Positions 21,892-31,685 of a DNA stretch of 64,000 nucleotides are shown here, piece by piece (position 1 is the first letter of the stretch; every line of letters begins with the position of its first letter). The notes below the pieces were generated by a model, which was given only the letters and a program-made list of their open reading frames with translations, did no database searches and was not told the DNA's origin. This stretch comes from Acanthococcus lagerstroemiae (lineage: Eukaryota > Arthropoda > Insecta > Hemiptera > Eriococcidae): NCBI GenBank assembly GCA_031841125.1, contig CM063112.1:26066603-26130602 (forward strand). Direction: 5' to 3'. The position numbers and the translations under genes were made by a program.

Positions 21892-22276
21892 TTTATGACT
21901 GCAAAAGCTGGACTATGGATTCAGGCACAGAAACTACCATAGAATACTAAGATTCCGTGGACTCAAAAAGTAACGAATGTCGAAGTGCTTAACAGAACAC
22001 GGAAGGTAGCTGAATTGCTAAGCACCACTGAGAAAAGAAAACTGCAATATCTAGACCATGTATTAAGAGGTGAAAAGTACGAAATATTACGCGTGATCTT
22101 AAAAGGCAGAATCAATGGACGGAGATCAGTTTGCAGGCGAAAAAATGTCTGGTTAAAGGACTTAAGTCGTTGGCTAGGCTGCACATTGTTGCATCTATTC
22201 AGAAAGGTAGTATCAAAAGTACAGATAGCTATTTGGTTAGCTAACCTCCGATAGGAGATGGCGGAACGAAGAAGAA
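21892..22276 (+). pseudogene. LINE relic 4 C-terminal region, right part
   Basis: The frame open over 21985-22254 gives the 'LNRTRKVAELLSTTEKRKL', 'VILKGRINGRRSV' and 'WLKDLSRWLGCTLLHLFRK' blocks typical of the extreme C-terminus of this LINE type. Upstream codons from 21895 ('DCKSWTMDSGTE') are in another frame. Confidence 0.8.
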
Positions 22277-22281
22277 AAAAG

Positions 22282-24468
22282 TTACTCTCTAAAGACTAGC
22301 CGATGAAATTTAACAAACTTTTTGTGCCCTAGTAAAAAAAATCATACTAATCTGAGAGTCTCAGTAAATTTTTCAAACTTTCTAGATCATCCAACTGAGC
22401 GACACTTTATACGTCACTGTTGGCTGTGAGTAAATATTCACAATTCTCAACTTGGAAGCCATACTCGATGCACTTCCCCGGCGTCGAACATTCATTCAGC
22501 TCCGGACACACTTTTTCGTCCTTCTATATTCCGTGTACAGCGAACGACAGAAACAATTCCAGTCATTCTGGAATTATATAATGCGGGACATCCTGTACAT
22601 GGGAAATGGCACGTCGCAGTAAGCCGTAATAAAATTCGGTAAATACGAGTCGGGGTTAAAAAAAAAAAAGAGGGAGCGAATTCTCCCCAATTCAGCCTCC
22701 ATTTTAAAATGAATCGTTCAAGATACGGGACACCGTAACGCTTCGTTGAATTCAAATTTGTTTTAAAATCTGGAATACGAGCGCGATTAGTTTCGCTATT
22801 AATGGAGCCAATTTTACACGCTGAGAATTGCGCAGCTCAGCTCGGATCAATACGTCTGCTAAAAATTCGAGCACTTTGAAAATTCCAAATTAGTTCGTTT
22901 AATTGCCGGCGATCTCCAAAAATTGTCTATCTCTCTCGCGGACATTTGAAACTGCGAGCACCCGCCAGCCACATCCAGACGACCAAACTCCACCGAGAGG
23001 TTGACACACACAAAAAGCGTCGATAAAATAAATTAGCTCGCGAAAAAAACTTTCCCACCTAATTACATTCGCTTCAATCGAGAAAACAATTAAAAAAAAA
23101 CGAGCCACTGCAAAAATCGAATTTTCTACGCACAAGCCATATAGATAGACAGGGAGATGAAGCTCCCTACAGTGGGGGAAGCACACGTTCGAAACGTTTG
23201 GAAAATTAATTTACCGCACGCCTTTCACTAAATAACAGTTTAGAAATTACGGAGAAGCCAACCGGCCGAAAAATTGTCCGGTCTTTTAATTTCAGCCTTT
23301 TAATCCGCGCATATAATAATGAAGCGAACACTTCTTTGGGAAACAAGATAAAAGAGAATTTTTTTCTATTTACTATCCAAATCTGCGTGGACTCGCCGTC
23401 TTTACGCCGTTTTTAATGAAACCTATATCCCTTTTTACTTATCTCCGTACACTAAATCGCCATTTGTTTGCCATTCGTTGGCACGCACCGTCTCCTTTCC
23501 CGGCGGTCCTTTTTTTTTTTTCGGCGGAGTTAATCGGATCCGCACAGCTTCCAGCGCAGCGAAGGCGCTTCTCCGCCGCCGAATCAGCCGGTCGGAGTTT
23601 TTAAAAAAAGGCGGAAAAACGACTGGAGAGAAAGCGAACGACGAAAATTTGTGTGGATTTTTCTCCCCTGTCTCGGCGGCACCACGGCCATCCGCACCCG
23701 GCCCGCGACGAAGCGATTTTGCGGAATTTGCCTTCCCCGTTGATGGATTGGCTTTGCTTAACCTTGCTTCCTGAAAATCAATCAACCGCCGGAACACTAT
23801 ATCGAGTTAATTATCCTTCCTGGAGCGGAGTGGTCGCATTTGTCCTTTTCGCCGGCCAGAAAACTGCTCATCGAAACGATATTGAAATGTATTCGAAATT
23901 ATAAGAGCGGCGGGTGTTCTACTTAATACGACGAAAAATTTATTAGCGCCATCGCTCCTCCGTGAAAGGATTAGCTTTCCAGTTAACATACGCTGATTAG
24001 ACGGGCAAAGTAATATATTAAGCCTTTCTGTAGCCGCCGCGCAGGATAATAGATACAAAATGCAGACTGCTGACAAATTATCCCTTGTCGCCTGTCTGAG
24101 TCGTAATTTATTATTAGGGGCCGCCCTGCGCGTCAAACTTGAAGTTCATAAGTGATAATACTATCGCGGAGAACAAACATTAAAAATTAACAGATTTTTC
24201 TACGTGAAAATTAGTATTCGCAGAACGGTTTTACGGATCCTCCATCCATCAATATTGCTCAATTAACTGGCACAGCTGGCGAGACTCATGAGTCAGTTAA
24301 TATTTCGTCTCTGTTTCAGAAAATTCTAAATACTCGCTGAAGGAAAAGAATAAATCATTTGGGGGTTCATCGATATTTATTTGATATGAACATCGTTTGT
24401 CTGAACAATGGGGAGAGAGCTAATGCTTGAGACAATCATCTTTCCGAACCTTCAGCTCAATTGTTTCG
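22282..24468. other. Spacer with a CpG-rich patch (about 23480-23760)
   Basis: No gene supported. The 23480-23760 patch is rich in CGGCGG and CCGCCG words and has open frames on both strands (120 and 98 codons) that share no recognisable motif. It could be a regulatory or 5' untranslated region; this is only a guess from composition. Confidence 0.35.
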
Positions 24469-24630
24469 TAACGTCGTCTGCATTCTAAATTCATATTACT
24501 GATATCTGTCTTCAAAAGACAAATTAAAAACAAAGTAAAAAGATGGGTGAGATACGTTTAAGAATTATAAGAATAGAGCAGGTACAGGGTAAAGTGCCCT
24601 AATATGGGGTACTCATTGATATCACATAAT
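24469..24630 (+). repeat. ~150 bp dispersed repeat, copy 2
   Basis: Second copy of the repeat at 12757-12912, with a small insertion (ATTAAAAACAAAGT against AGTG). It runs directly into the Jockey-type endonuclease frame. Confidence 0.65.
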
Positions 24631-24830
24631 AAACAGCTCGAGTTCGACAGTTTTCTAAACGCCGAAATGATTGACGTGGCGCTCATCTCTGAGACGCACC
24701 TCACCCAAAACACTTCACTGAAAATTAGGAATTACTCCATCTACAGGAGCGACCACCCCAGCGGCAACAGCAGGGGAGGTGCTGCTGTGGTCGTAAAGAA
24801 TCAATTCCAACAATACGAAACACCAGGTCG
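24604..24830 (+). pseudogene. Jockey-type LINE endonuclease, N-terminal fragment
   Basis: An 85-codon frame: 'LEFDSFLNAEMIDVALISET', 'HLTQNTSLKIRNYSIYRSD' and 'GNSRGGAAVVVKN'. ISETHL and RGGAAVVVK are classic blocks of the APE-type endonuclease of Jockey-clade LINEs (compare LISETHFT and HGGTAIIIK types). Only the first third of the domain is present before the sequence changes to an inverted repeat and a Penelope-like element. Start Met uncertain. Confidence 0.75.
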
Positions 24831-24833
24831 GAA

Positions 24834-24989
24834 TTTAGTGTCCATAATGGAGTGTGAGTGAACTTGGTAAATTCTATACTTAGGGTTTGGCCTAGCAGCC
24901 GCTGGACTACAGAAGGAAGAAATTGTGAATTGGCACACCCTAAATATAGAATTTACCAAGTTCACTCGCACTCCAACATGGACACTAAA
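24834..24989. repeat. 53 bp inverted repeat with 50 bp spacer
   Basis: Arms 24834-24886 and 24937-24989 are reverse complements with four mismatches over 53 bp; the shared core is GAGTGAACTTGGTAAATTCT. It lies exactly where Jockey endonuclease sequence gives way to Penelope-like sequence. It may be an inverted fragment formed when the Penelope-like element integrated. Confidence 0.8.
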
Positions 24990-25401
24990 GCTCACACCCC
25001 ACCAGGTGAAGGCGATTTGTACACATCTAAAAACAAAAATCAAACTAGCCAAGACGATGACCAAAATATGGTTCAACAATGAATGCCCGAGGAACAACTT
25101 AGTACCAAAGTACGCAACAATAAACATGAAGACAGACAGCCAAGCGGCTCGCAACACCGAGAAACAACCACTGGTAATTAGAATTAAAAACCAAATACGT
25201 GAATTACACGTAAAAAAGAACAGACTGAACATAGAACTATACAACCAACATTTCATACTGAATGAGACACTAGAACATCAACAAATAGGACAGCGCATAT
25301 ACCAAGAAGGGAAAGAATACATAGAAAAAGAGAAAAACCGCTACGCCGACACAGTAAAACAGAAATTCTACGCACTAAAACTAAAAGGAGAAAACACTTA
25401 A
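24925..25401 (+). pseudogene. N-terminal region of Penelope-like protein
   Basis: A 158-codon frame with 'WFNNECPRNNLVPKYA', 'KNQIRELHVKKNRLNIELY' and 'QHFILNETLEHQQIGQRI'. It is basic and helix-rich and matches the poorly defined N-terminal region before the polymerase in Penelope-like proteins. The first codons lie in the right arm of the inverted repeat, so the start is arbitrary. It ends at a stop at 25401. Confidence 0.7.
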
Positions 25402-25440
25402 CATAACCAAAACCAACAGCACAAATTCGCCCCACGGTAA

Positions 25441-25741
25441 ACATGACGACTGTAAGCTTTACACAAAAAGAAAAGGATTTGCTGGACAAAAGAAATAAGT
25501 ACAACATAACAGAACATATATGAGTGACAAAACGCTACAAGAATTAACAGTAGACTGCAAACAGATTATCTATACCATAGAACCAAACTCCAGAAACGAA
25601 GGAAGAACACAAATAGGAAGCAAACTGCTGACCATAAAGAAGAAAAAAGGGAACAAACACAAGGAAATCACACATAAGACAGCCCTACAACTCAAAAAGA
25701 AAATAAAACAACCTAATACTCACCAAGGCAGACAAAGGTAA
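25441..25741 (+). pseudogene. Pre-RT region of Penelope-like protein
   Basis: Starts with 'TVSFTQKEKDLLDKRNKYNI', which resembles the 'LSNKGLKYNL' block before the polymerase, and continues in the frame of 25520-25741 ('LKKKIKQPNTHQGRQR') with frame changes. The polymerase's first block (ADKGNAKVVLNK) starts at about 25728 in an overlapping frame. Confidence 0.65.
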
Positions 25742-26175
25742 CGCCAAAGTAGTACTGAACAAAGCCGAATACATAAAGAAAATTGAAACTTATGTAAAGA
25801 ATAATAATTATAAACCACTAAACCTCGGACCCGACCGATAAATACCAAGCCAGACTAAAGATCACAATGAAAAACAACAACATATACAACAAGAAACTGG
25901 TAGAAATGAACCCTATGGCCACACAATTAAAAGGACTAATAAAACTCCATAAACAAGACAGACCAATACGACCACTAATCAACAGCATACTATCACGAAG
26001 CCAAAAGCTAACAAAAGCAATAGCCCAATTCATGAAAGAACACTACAATTTTAGAACAGCTTACAGCAAAAAGAAACAATATACAACTAAAAGACAAACA
26101 GGAAAAAATAACATTAAACTGACAAACTGGTATCATTGGACGTAACAAACATGTTTGGGAATATACCAAAATAAG
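25728..26175 (+). pseudogene. Penelope-like RT, N-terminal half
   Basis: 'ADKGNAKVVLNKAEYIKKIE' (first polymerase block), a stop near 25841, then 25867-26145 with 'NPMATQLKGLIKLHKQDRPI' and 'RPLINSILSRSQKLTKAIAQ', and motif A 'SLDVTNMFGNIP' at about 26134-26169. The catalytic Asp of motif A is present. Confidence 0.85.
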
Positions 26176-26280
26176 AACTAACAACAACTACAAGAACAAT
26201 ACAGAAGGAACTGTATACGACAACATCACAAAAGAAATCATAAACCAGAACTACTGCCAGTTTAAAAAACAAATATTACA

Positions 26281-26775
26281 AACAAACGGAAGGCCTAGAA
26301 TGGGGTCACCACTGTCATCCATTCTAGCCAAAATATACATGAACAACTTTGGAAACGACCTGCTAAACCACAGAAAACACAAGAAACACGTAAAGCTGTG
26401 GACAAGATATGTAGACACCACATACTCATCATCTGGACAGGAACAGACAGATAATTGGACCAATTTCTCACGGAGACAAATGGCATAAATAACAAAATAC
26501 AGTTCAGAATGGAAAAGGGCAATAAAACCATAAACTACCTCGACCTAAGAATAGAAATAAAAGACAACAAGATACAGTACAACATTTACAGAAAACCCAC
26601 CCACACTGACGCAATAATACCCAATGACTCATTCCATCATCAAAAACACAAAATTGCAGCACTGCACGACTACTGCCACAGAGCAATCAACATATTAAAT
26701 AACAATGACTACAGAACAACAGAAATCAACAAAATCAAACAAATGGCCATTAACAATGATACAACAAAAAAGTAA
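26281..26775 (+). pseudogene. Penelope-like RT, C-terminal half
   Basis: 'GRPRMGSPLSSILAKIYMNN' (motif B) and 'LWTRYVDTTYSSSGQE' (motif C, where the second Asp of the YVDD box is Thr), then a frame change to 26455-26775 with 'INYLDLRIEIKDNKIQYNIY' and 'RKPTHTDAIIPNDSFHHQKH'. The altered catalytic box alone would abolish polymerase activity. Confidence 0.87.
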
Positions 26776-27292
26776 AGACACTGAACCAACAACCACAAAT
26801 ACAGACAAATATACAGGAGCAATATCATTCACAGGGATACACACATATGTACAAAACACAGAAAATCTTCAACCAATACAACATAGAACTCGGAATCAGA
26901 AAAAGACCACTCCTGATCAAACAAAAAAGCAACGGCAAAACAGAAACAAAGGATATGAACAACAGCAATGGATAGTATACAGACTGGACTGCGAACACAG
27001 TGACATGACATACATAGGAGAAACAGGCAGAAAATTCACAACTACAATAAAAGAGCGTGAAAAATCACAGAAACTAAGGGATGACAAATCACTTTTTGGA
27101 AAACACTGCAACGACCAGGGACACAACAACCACAAATTGACAGAAGAGTACAAAGTCTTACACATAGAAAACAACACAAGGAAAAGAAAATTAAAGGAAC
27201 TAAAGATAATGAAGGAAAAAAGAAAACAAAAGAACCGAATAAACACAACTAACTTTCCAAAGCGAGAACGTATATTCAAATTAATAACATAA
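26705..27292 (+). pseudogene. GIY-YIG endonuclease domain of Penelope-like protein
   Basis: A 195-codon frame. From about residue 90: 'QQWIVYRLDCEHSDMTYIGE' and 'TGRKFTTTIKEREKS'. This is the GIY-YIG fold core (IVY in place of GIY, then YIG), preceded by the Cys-containing linker of Penelope-like proteins. The catalytic Arg expected in the TTRIKEH-type helix reads Thr here and the His reads Arg, so nuclease function is doubtful. A Lys-rich C-terminus ends 'RERIFKLIT'. The overlap with the upstream frame reflects a frameshift. Confidence 0.87.
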
Positions 27293-27410
27293 CACTCTCT
27301 GATTGGACAGACTACACAAACACCGACATTCAATAGGAACACGTACCAATAGGTTTACCATATGGTACTACACATTACTATAAAAGACACAATCAATAAA
27401 AAGAAATGGT

Positions 27411-27984
27411 AAGGAACTCAAATGTTTACTAGATTGTTTAAGGCGTTTTCGGATCAATATAGGACCAAGAAGGATCTTGCACTTTGAAGTGCTAATGTCT
27501 AATTGTTTAAGAAGTTGAACAAATTCATTCTCCCAGCAACAAAGGGCAAGGAAAAAATCCATCGACTAAGAAATTTTTTATGTGTAAGAACATATTGGAC
27601 AAACTATTTAAAAACAGAGGTTTCCCGGGTCGCTAACTTTACTCTCTGAATGAATAAAGTTGACTCAACTTGTTCAGATGTCAAAGCACTTGGAATATTT
27701 ATTTCAAGTGAAATACAAATACTTTGAGAAAACCTGAACTTCCTCCCCCTCTCAGTCAGGCACTGAGTTGAAAGAGAAATTGTAATTAAAATAAGTTTTA
27801 TTTTTACTAATTTCGAAAATTGCATCAAATCTTTGATTTTTGACTCCAATGTGAGCTCTTCAAATGCAAACTTCACGATAAAAGTAATCATTCAACAATT
27901 TTTACAAGTCATGTTCACAAATATCGTTATGAGAATTGGGTGAAATGAGATTACAGAACTCCAAAGTGAACTCCAACAATCCAA
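27411..27984. other. Spacer, nothing recognised
   Basis: Short frames only, AT-rich. Confidence 0.35.
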
Positions 27985-28410
27985 ATTTCACGATAGTTAA
28001 ACTTATCGATAACCAATAATTAAAATAACTGATGATCGGGACCATCGATATTGATAATTAATTAATTCAATTATTAAACTTATCAGTAATTGAAATTACT
28101 GATTATTGAAATCATCAGTAAGTTATCTATTGATAATTAAAGTCATTAATAATTAAAATTACCGACAACGGAAATTATCAACAATTGAAATAACTGATAA
28201 TTAAAACCACTAATAATCGATTCATTAATTAAAATGTGAATGATTAAAATTATTAATTCTTAAAACTTGAAACCTACTGCTAAAATTATTAATGATCAGA
28301 AATACAAATAATCAAAAAATTGATAATCGTCATTACTTGTAATCAAAAGAATTAATAATCGAAATTTTGACAATCAAGTTAATTGGTAATTGAAAGGATT
28401 GATGATCTGG
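27985..28410. repeat. AT-rich degenerate tandem repeat
   Basis: The motif (G)ATAATTGAAATTACTGAT, with variants such as ATAATTAAAATTATTAAT, recurs about every 18-22 bp over roughly 425 bp. No coding capacity. Confidence 0.65.
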
Positions 28411-29114
28411 TCTTTAATTAGAGCTTTCAAAATTCAAATTTCAAGATAAAAGTAATGATTTCATCTTCTGCGGCTAGTCTTCACCCAGCTTACTTATCAG
28501 CAAGTTCAATAATTCCACTACATTTCCTTGATGGAACTTGACAGCTGATTTACTGCTGTATTAATCATGTTCGAAAATTCCACAATCTGATTCACAATCC
28601 TGATATTCTTTATTACTTAATACCTGTTGATGCTGCGCGATCTAAAGTCACCCAAAGCAGTGTCGGTTCTCTCATCTGTCTCCTCGAATAAATGATCTCT
28701 ATTGACGGAAGACATATACCCGAGGAACCCGAGCTCTGACTTGATATTGCCTTTGATTTGGTTTTGAACTCTCTTGTCCTGCCCTTCTCTTAGCATCCCT
28801 CTTTCATTTGTCTTGGCCGAGGTATTGCTCGCATACCTAGCACTTTCAACACTATAGCTACGCAGCATCAAAATCAACAGCCGTATGCATGTTTCCTATT
28901 CTAATCTCAACTCCTTCGTCGCCATTATCATCAATATTTTCTAGTTTTGACCTCTCCGCACAACTGCGATCATTTACGGATTTATCCGCGAAGATTTACA
29001 AACACGATATTAGTATTCCTCAACGCTCTATTGCGATTATGTTACATACATATGCATGTATAAAATGGCTGTGTGTCGGCTTACCCATTTTGCACTGGCG
29101 TAAGTTGAATCAAC
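28411..29114. other. Spacer, no supported gene
   Basis: A minus-strand frame of 86 codons (28617-28877) is rich in Arg, Ser and Glu but matches nothing I recognise and lacks clear splice context. No repeat structure. Confidence 0.3.
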
Positions 29115-29270
29115 CGCCGAAAGATTATGATATTCAATTTGAAGCCGAGAATTTATGCAGGATTCCGAAATCGAGAGATTATGCGTAATTCTAAAAGTTG
29201 AGGATTTATGCACACTTTCAAAATCGAAAATATACACACGATTCTAAGCCGAACAATTACAAATTACACA
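29115..29270. repeat. 26-27 bp tandem repeat, about six units
   Basis: Unit approx. GAAATCGAGAATTTATGCACGATTC. Units begin near 29115, 29141, 29167, 29193, 29220 and 29246. Confidence 0.65.
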
Positions 29271-29462
29271 AAAGACCAAACACAATTCCGAACAGAGAAT
29301 TCACGTTCAGACATTCTAATCTGAATCAACGGAGCCAACGACGCGCCGATATCACAACCGAATGGAATTGTATACTCGACCATTACGTCACACTCAGTGC
29401 TGCCAGATGGACTTTACAAAATTTCCCCAGATTAACATGTTACCGTTTAGCGGGTGCTCTAA

Positions 29463-30651
29463 AGCCTCGTTCACTCTAACGTTTAATTTGCTGCGGATGA
29501 GCGTGCGCGTGTAGCGATTAGGGATGTGCCTTGGAAAGAAATTTATAAATTTTTCCAAATAAATGTCTTTCCGGAAAGAAATAATAAAAATTTATGGAAA
29601 CTTTGGAAATTTTCAAATTTTTGTATGAAAACATGAAAACACTCTTCTTTTATGTACACACCTTCTTTGACGAAAATCTGAGCCATTAAATTAAAATTAA
29701 AGCCGTTTAGTTTAAATATCTTTTGTTCTTGAGTTGAGGGTAGAACTATGGAAGTAGTTCTCTATTATTAAATCTTATTCAACCATTGAACCATTACGAG
29801 AATTTTTTATGTCAAAAAATTCTTCAATACTTATGGATTCAACTGAACTAATTAAAGTCCAGTACAGTAGCTAGGAAATGGAATAAAAATTGATTCTTCA
29901 GTCTTCACTTAGTACTAACTTATTTTCGTGAAATAATTTTTAAAAAATTATAATAATTCGAATTATTTTCTCTCATGGATAATTACAATGCCTAATGTAC
30001 GAGAAGAAAAAATTATCAGTTTGACTTTTTATGTGGTAGTAGCATAGTAGCTAGTAGTACCCTTAGGATCTAGAAAGGAAAAAAGATGAAGTTCAAGAAT
30101 ATACAGCATCTTCTAAAATGTTCTAAAACTTATTACAGTTCGTCCAGAGATTAAATTCAGTGAGAAAGCCCTAAAAAAAATAATTTTAAAATGGAAATTT
30201 TGGAAAGAAATATCTTACTTTTCCAAGTAATTTTTCCGGAAATATTTCCAAGGCACATCCCTAGTAGTGATGTAGCAAATAAAGGTGAACTGACAGGAAG
30301 AAATGGACCTCAGCGCAAAAATGTGAATTTTACAGGAGAGCGGATAAATAAAATTTATACCTTTTTTACGTTACGGAGACACTCAGCTTTGAAGACTTTA
30401 AGACTTATAGCCGTTTGGGAAAATATTTTAGAATTTTTTCGAAAACACCATGCGAAAGAGCGGCCATAAATTAGTGAAAAACCACAAAAATGTTTTTTGT
30501 TTGCACTGAGGTCCCTTTCTTCCTGTCAACTCACATTAAGTTAAAACTGTTCAACTTTATTCGGTCCATGTTGCGTTAAAAGCTTTCTTGCCGTTCACAC
30601 ACTCGCTGCACGCTCATTCGCAGCGAATTAAACGCTAGTGTGAACGAGGCT
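29463..30651. mobile_element. Inverted-repeat DNA element hosting a hAT insertion
   Basis: Left end AGCCTCGTTCACTCTAACG and right end CTAGTGTGAACGAGGCT are inverted repeats. The match continues inward through the GCTGCGNATGAGCGTGC block, and again, beyond the insertion, in GACAGGAAGAAA-GGACCTCAG (about 30295-30320 against 30505-30530 reversed). Both sides show TAA (29460-29462 and 30652-30654), consistent with the TWA duplications of PIF/Harbinger elements, but the superfamily is not certain. No transposase is seen. Without the insertion the element is about 440 bp. Confidence 0.8.
29519..30263. mobile_element. Non-autonomous hAT-type element, 745 bp
   Basis: Starts TAGGGATGTGCCTTGGAAA and ends TTTCCAAGGCACATCCCTA, perfect 19 bp inverted repeats of hAT type. 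Flanked by GTAGCGAT (29511-29518) and GTAGTGAT (30264-30271), an 8 bp duplication with one mismatch. AT-rich interior without a transposase frame. The subterminal TTTCCAAATAAATGT and TTCCAAGTAATTTTTCCGG words also mirror each other. Inserted in the left arm of the surrounding inverted-repeat element. Confidence 0.9.
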
Positions 30652-30654
30652 TAA

Positions 30655-31647
30655 CCAAAGACCTTCCTGTTACCTCGCTAGAGGACAAGATTAACAACAA
30701 TCACTTTGATAATTCTGCCGGATTCTTTTATTTCTTAGCCAATCTTTTCTTGTTTCGATTTTTATTTATAAAAATGGTAAATGCCGGCTGTATTTGTTCT
30801 AAAAAACAGCAGGAAAAATCCCAAGTTGAGAACTTGGGATTCTTCTGTTTTCCAACCATAAAATCTCGTATATAATGCGTAGTTTTTTCCCTGAAAAATC
30901 AGGTCTAAAAAGTGGGGTGTGTATTGTATATAGCAAAAGAAAGAAAAACAAAAAAAAAAAAAAAAAAAAAAAGAAAGAGTAAAATTCTTTCGGCGCTATC
31001 GATCATTTTATGTATGCTACGAGTAGTAGGAAAATTTGAACATGCACATGTGTACATAGATAAAACATGGTTAATTCTAATGGTATATATTGCACCATTT
31101 ACATTACATACTGTACATAGAACTTCAAGACCAATCGTCTCCTATTCTGTTGTGAAATATGAAGGCTTCTTAAAGGAAGGTTGAGAATGTCATCAATAAC
31201 CGATAACCTTCCGTTAGATTCAGCTGGGATCACAGTTTATTCATTATGTTCATAATGCGTACATAAGCTGAGTATATAGGAAATTTAAGTAAACCTTGGT
31301 GAGGTGTTTCAAGTTTGAACCAGAGAGCGTAAAACAGTTTTGGTTAAAAACGAAAGTCTGACCGCTGCATCGAAGGGCATTGTTACATGGATTTTTCGTC
31401 CAGGTGTGTAAACTACCGCGTTGACGCGCATGCGCATACCCACATTCCAATGCATTTTCTAGTCGTCCATTCTCGGCTTCGCTCGGCATTCTCCGTGTCG
31501 GCCGATTGAAAGGTGAGGAACGAATGACGGCGTAAAGAGGAATACGCAACTACATCACGATGGTAACATTTTTTGCGGGTTGTTTTCTGCAGAATTTTTC
31601 TTTTTCGCGTGACAAGCCGTTAGACATATCCATGTCAGTCAGTCAGT

Positions 31648-31685
<38 letters not shown>

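Larger units (their letters stand above)
21420..22281 (+). mobile_element. RTE-type LINE relic 4, C-terminal end only
   Basis: 5'-truncated: only the region after the polymerase remains. Left part: 'YIGTNLNKHGDIKKEIRGRT' and 'FLSMKNLFTRRELS'. Right part, after an inserted hAT-type element: 'NVEVLNRTRKVAELLSTTEK', 'KLQYLDHVLRGEKYEILRVI' and 'FRKVVSKVQIAIW'. The 3' end reads GAAGAAGAAAAAAG. The sequence type differs from relics 1 and 3. Confidence 0.85.
24925..27410 (+). mobile_element. Penelope-like element relic (RT plus GIY-YIG endonuclease)
   Basis: Order of blocks: N-terminal region, reverse transcriptase with ADKGNAKVVLNK, GLIKLHKQDRPIRPLI, SLDVTNMFGNIP, GSPLSSILAKIYMN and RYVDTTY, then 'YLDLRIEIKDNKI' and 'YRKPTHTDAIIPNDS', and finally a GIY-YIG endonuclease. 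This architecture is diagnostic of endonuclease-bearing Penelope-like elements. Base composition is unusual (A- and C-rich plus strand) compared with surrounding DNA. Several frameshifts and stops make it inactive. The 3' limit is approximate. Confidence 0.9.

Noticed and set aside
28617..28877. 86-codon minus-strand frame as an exon
   Set aside because: Composition is plausible, but no recognised domain and only weak splice sites.
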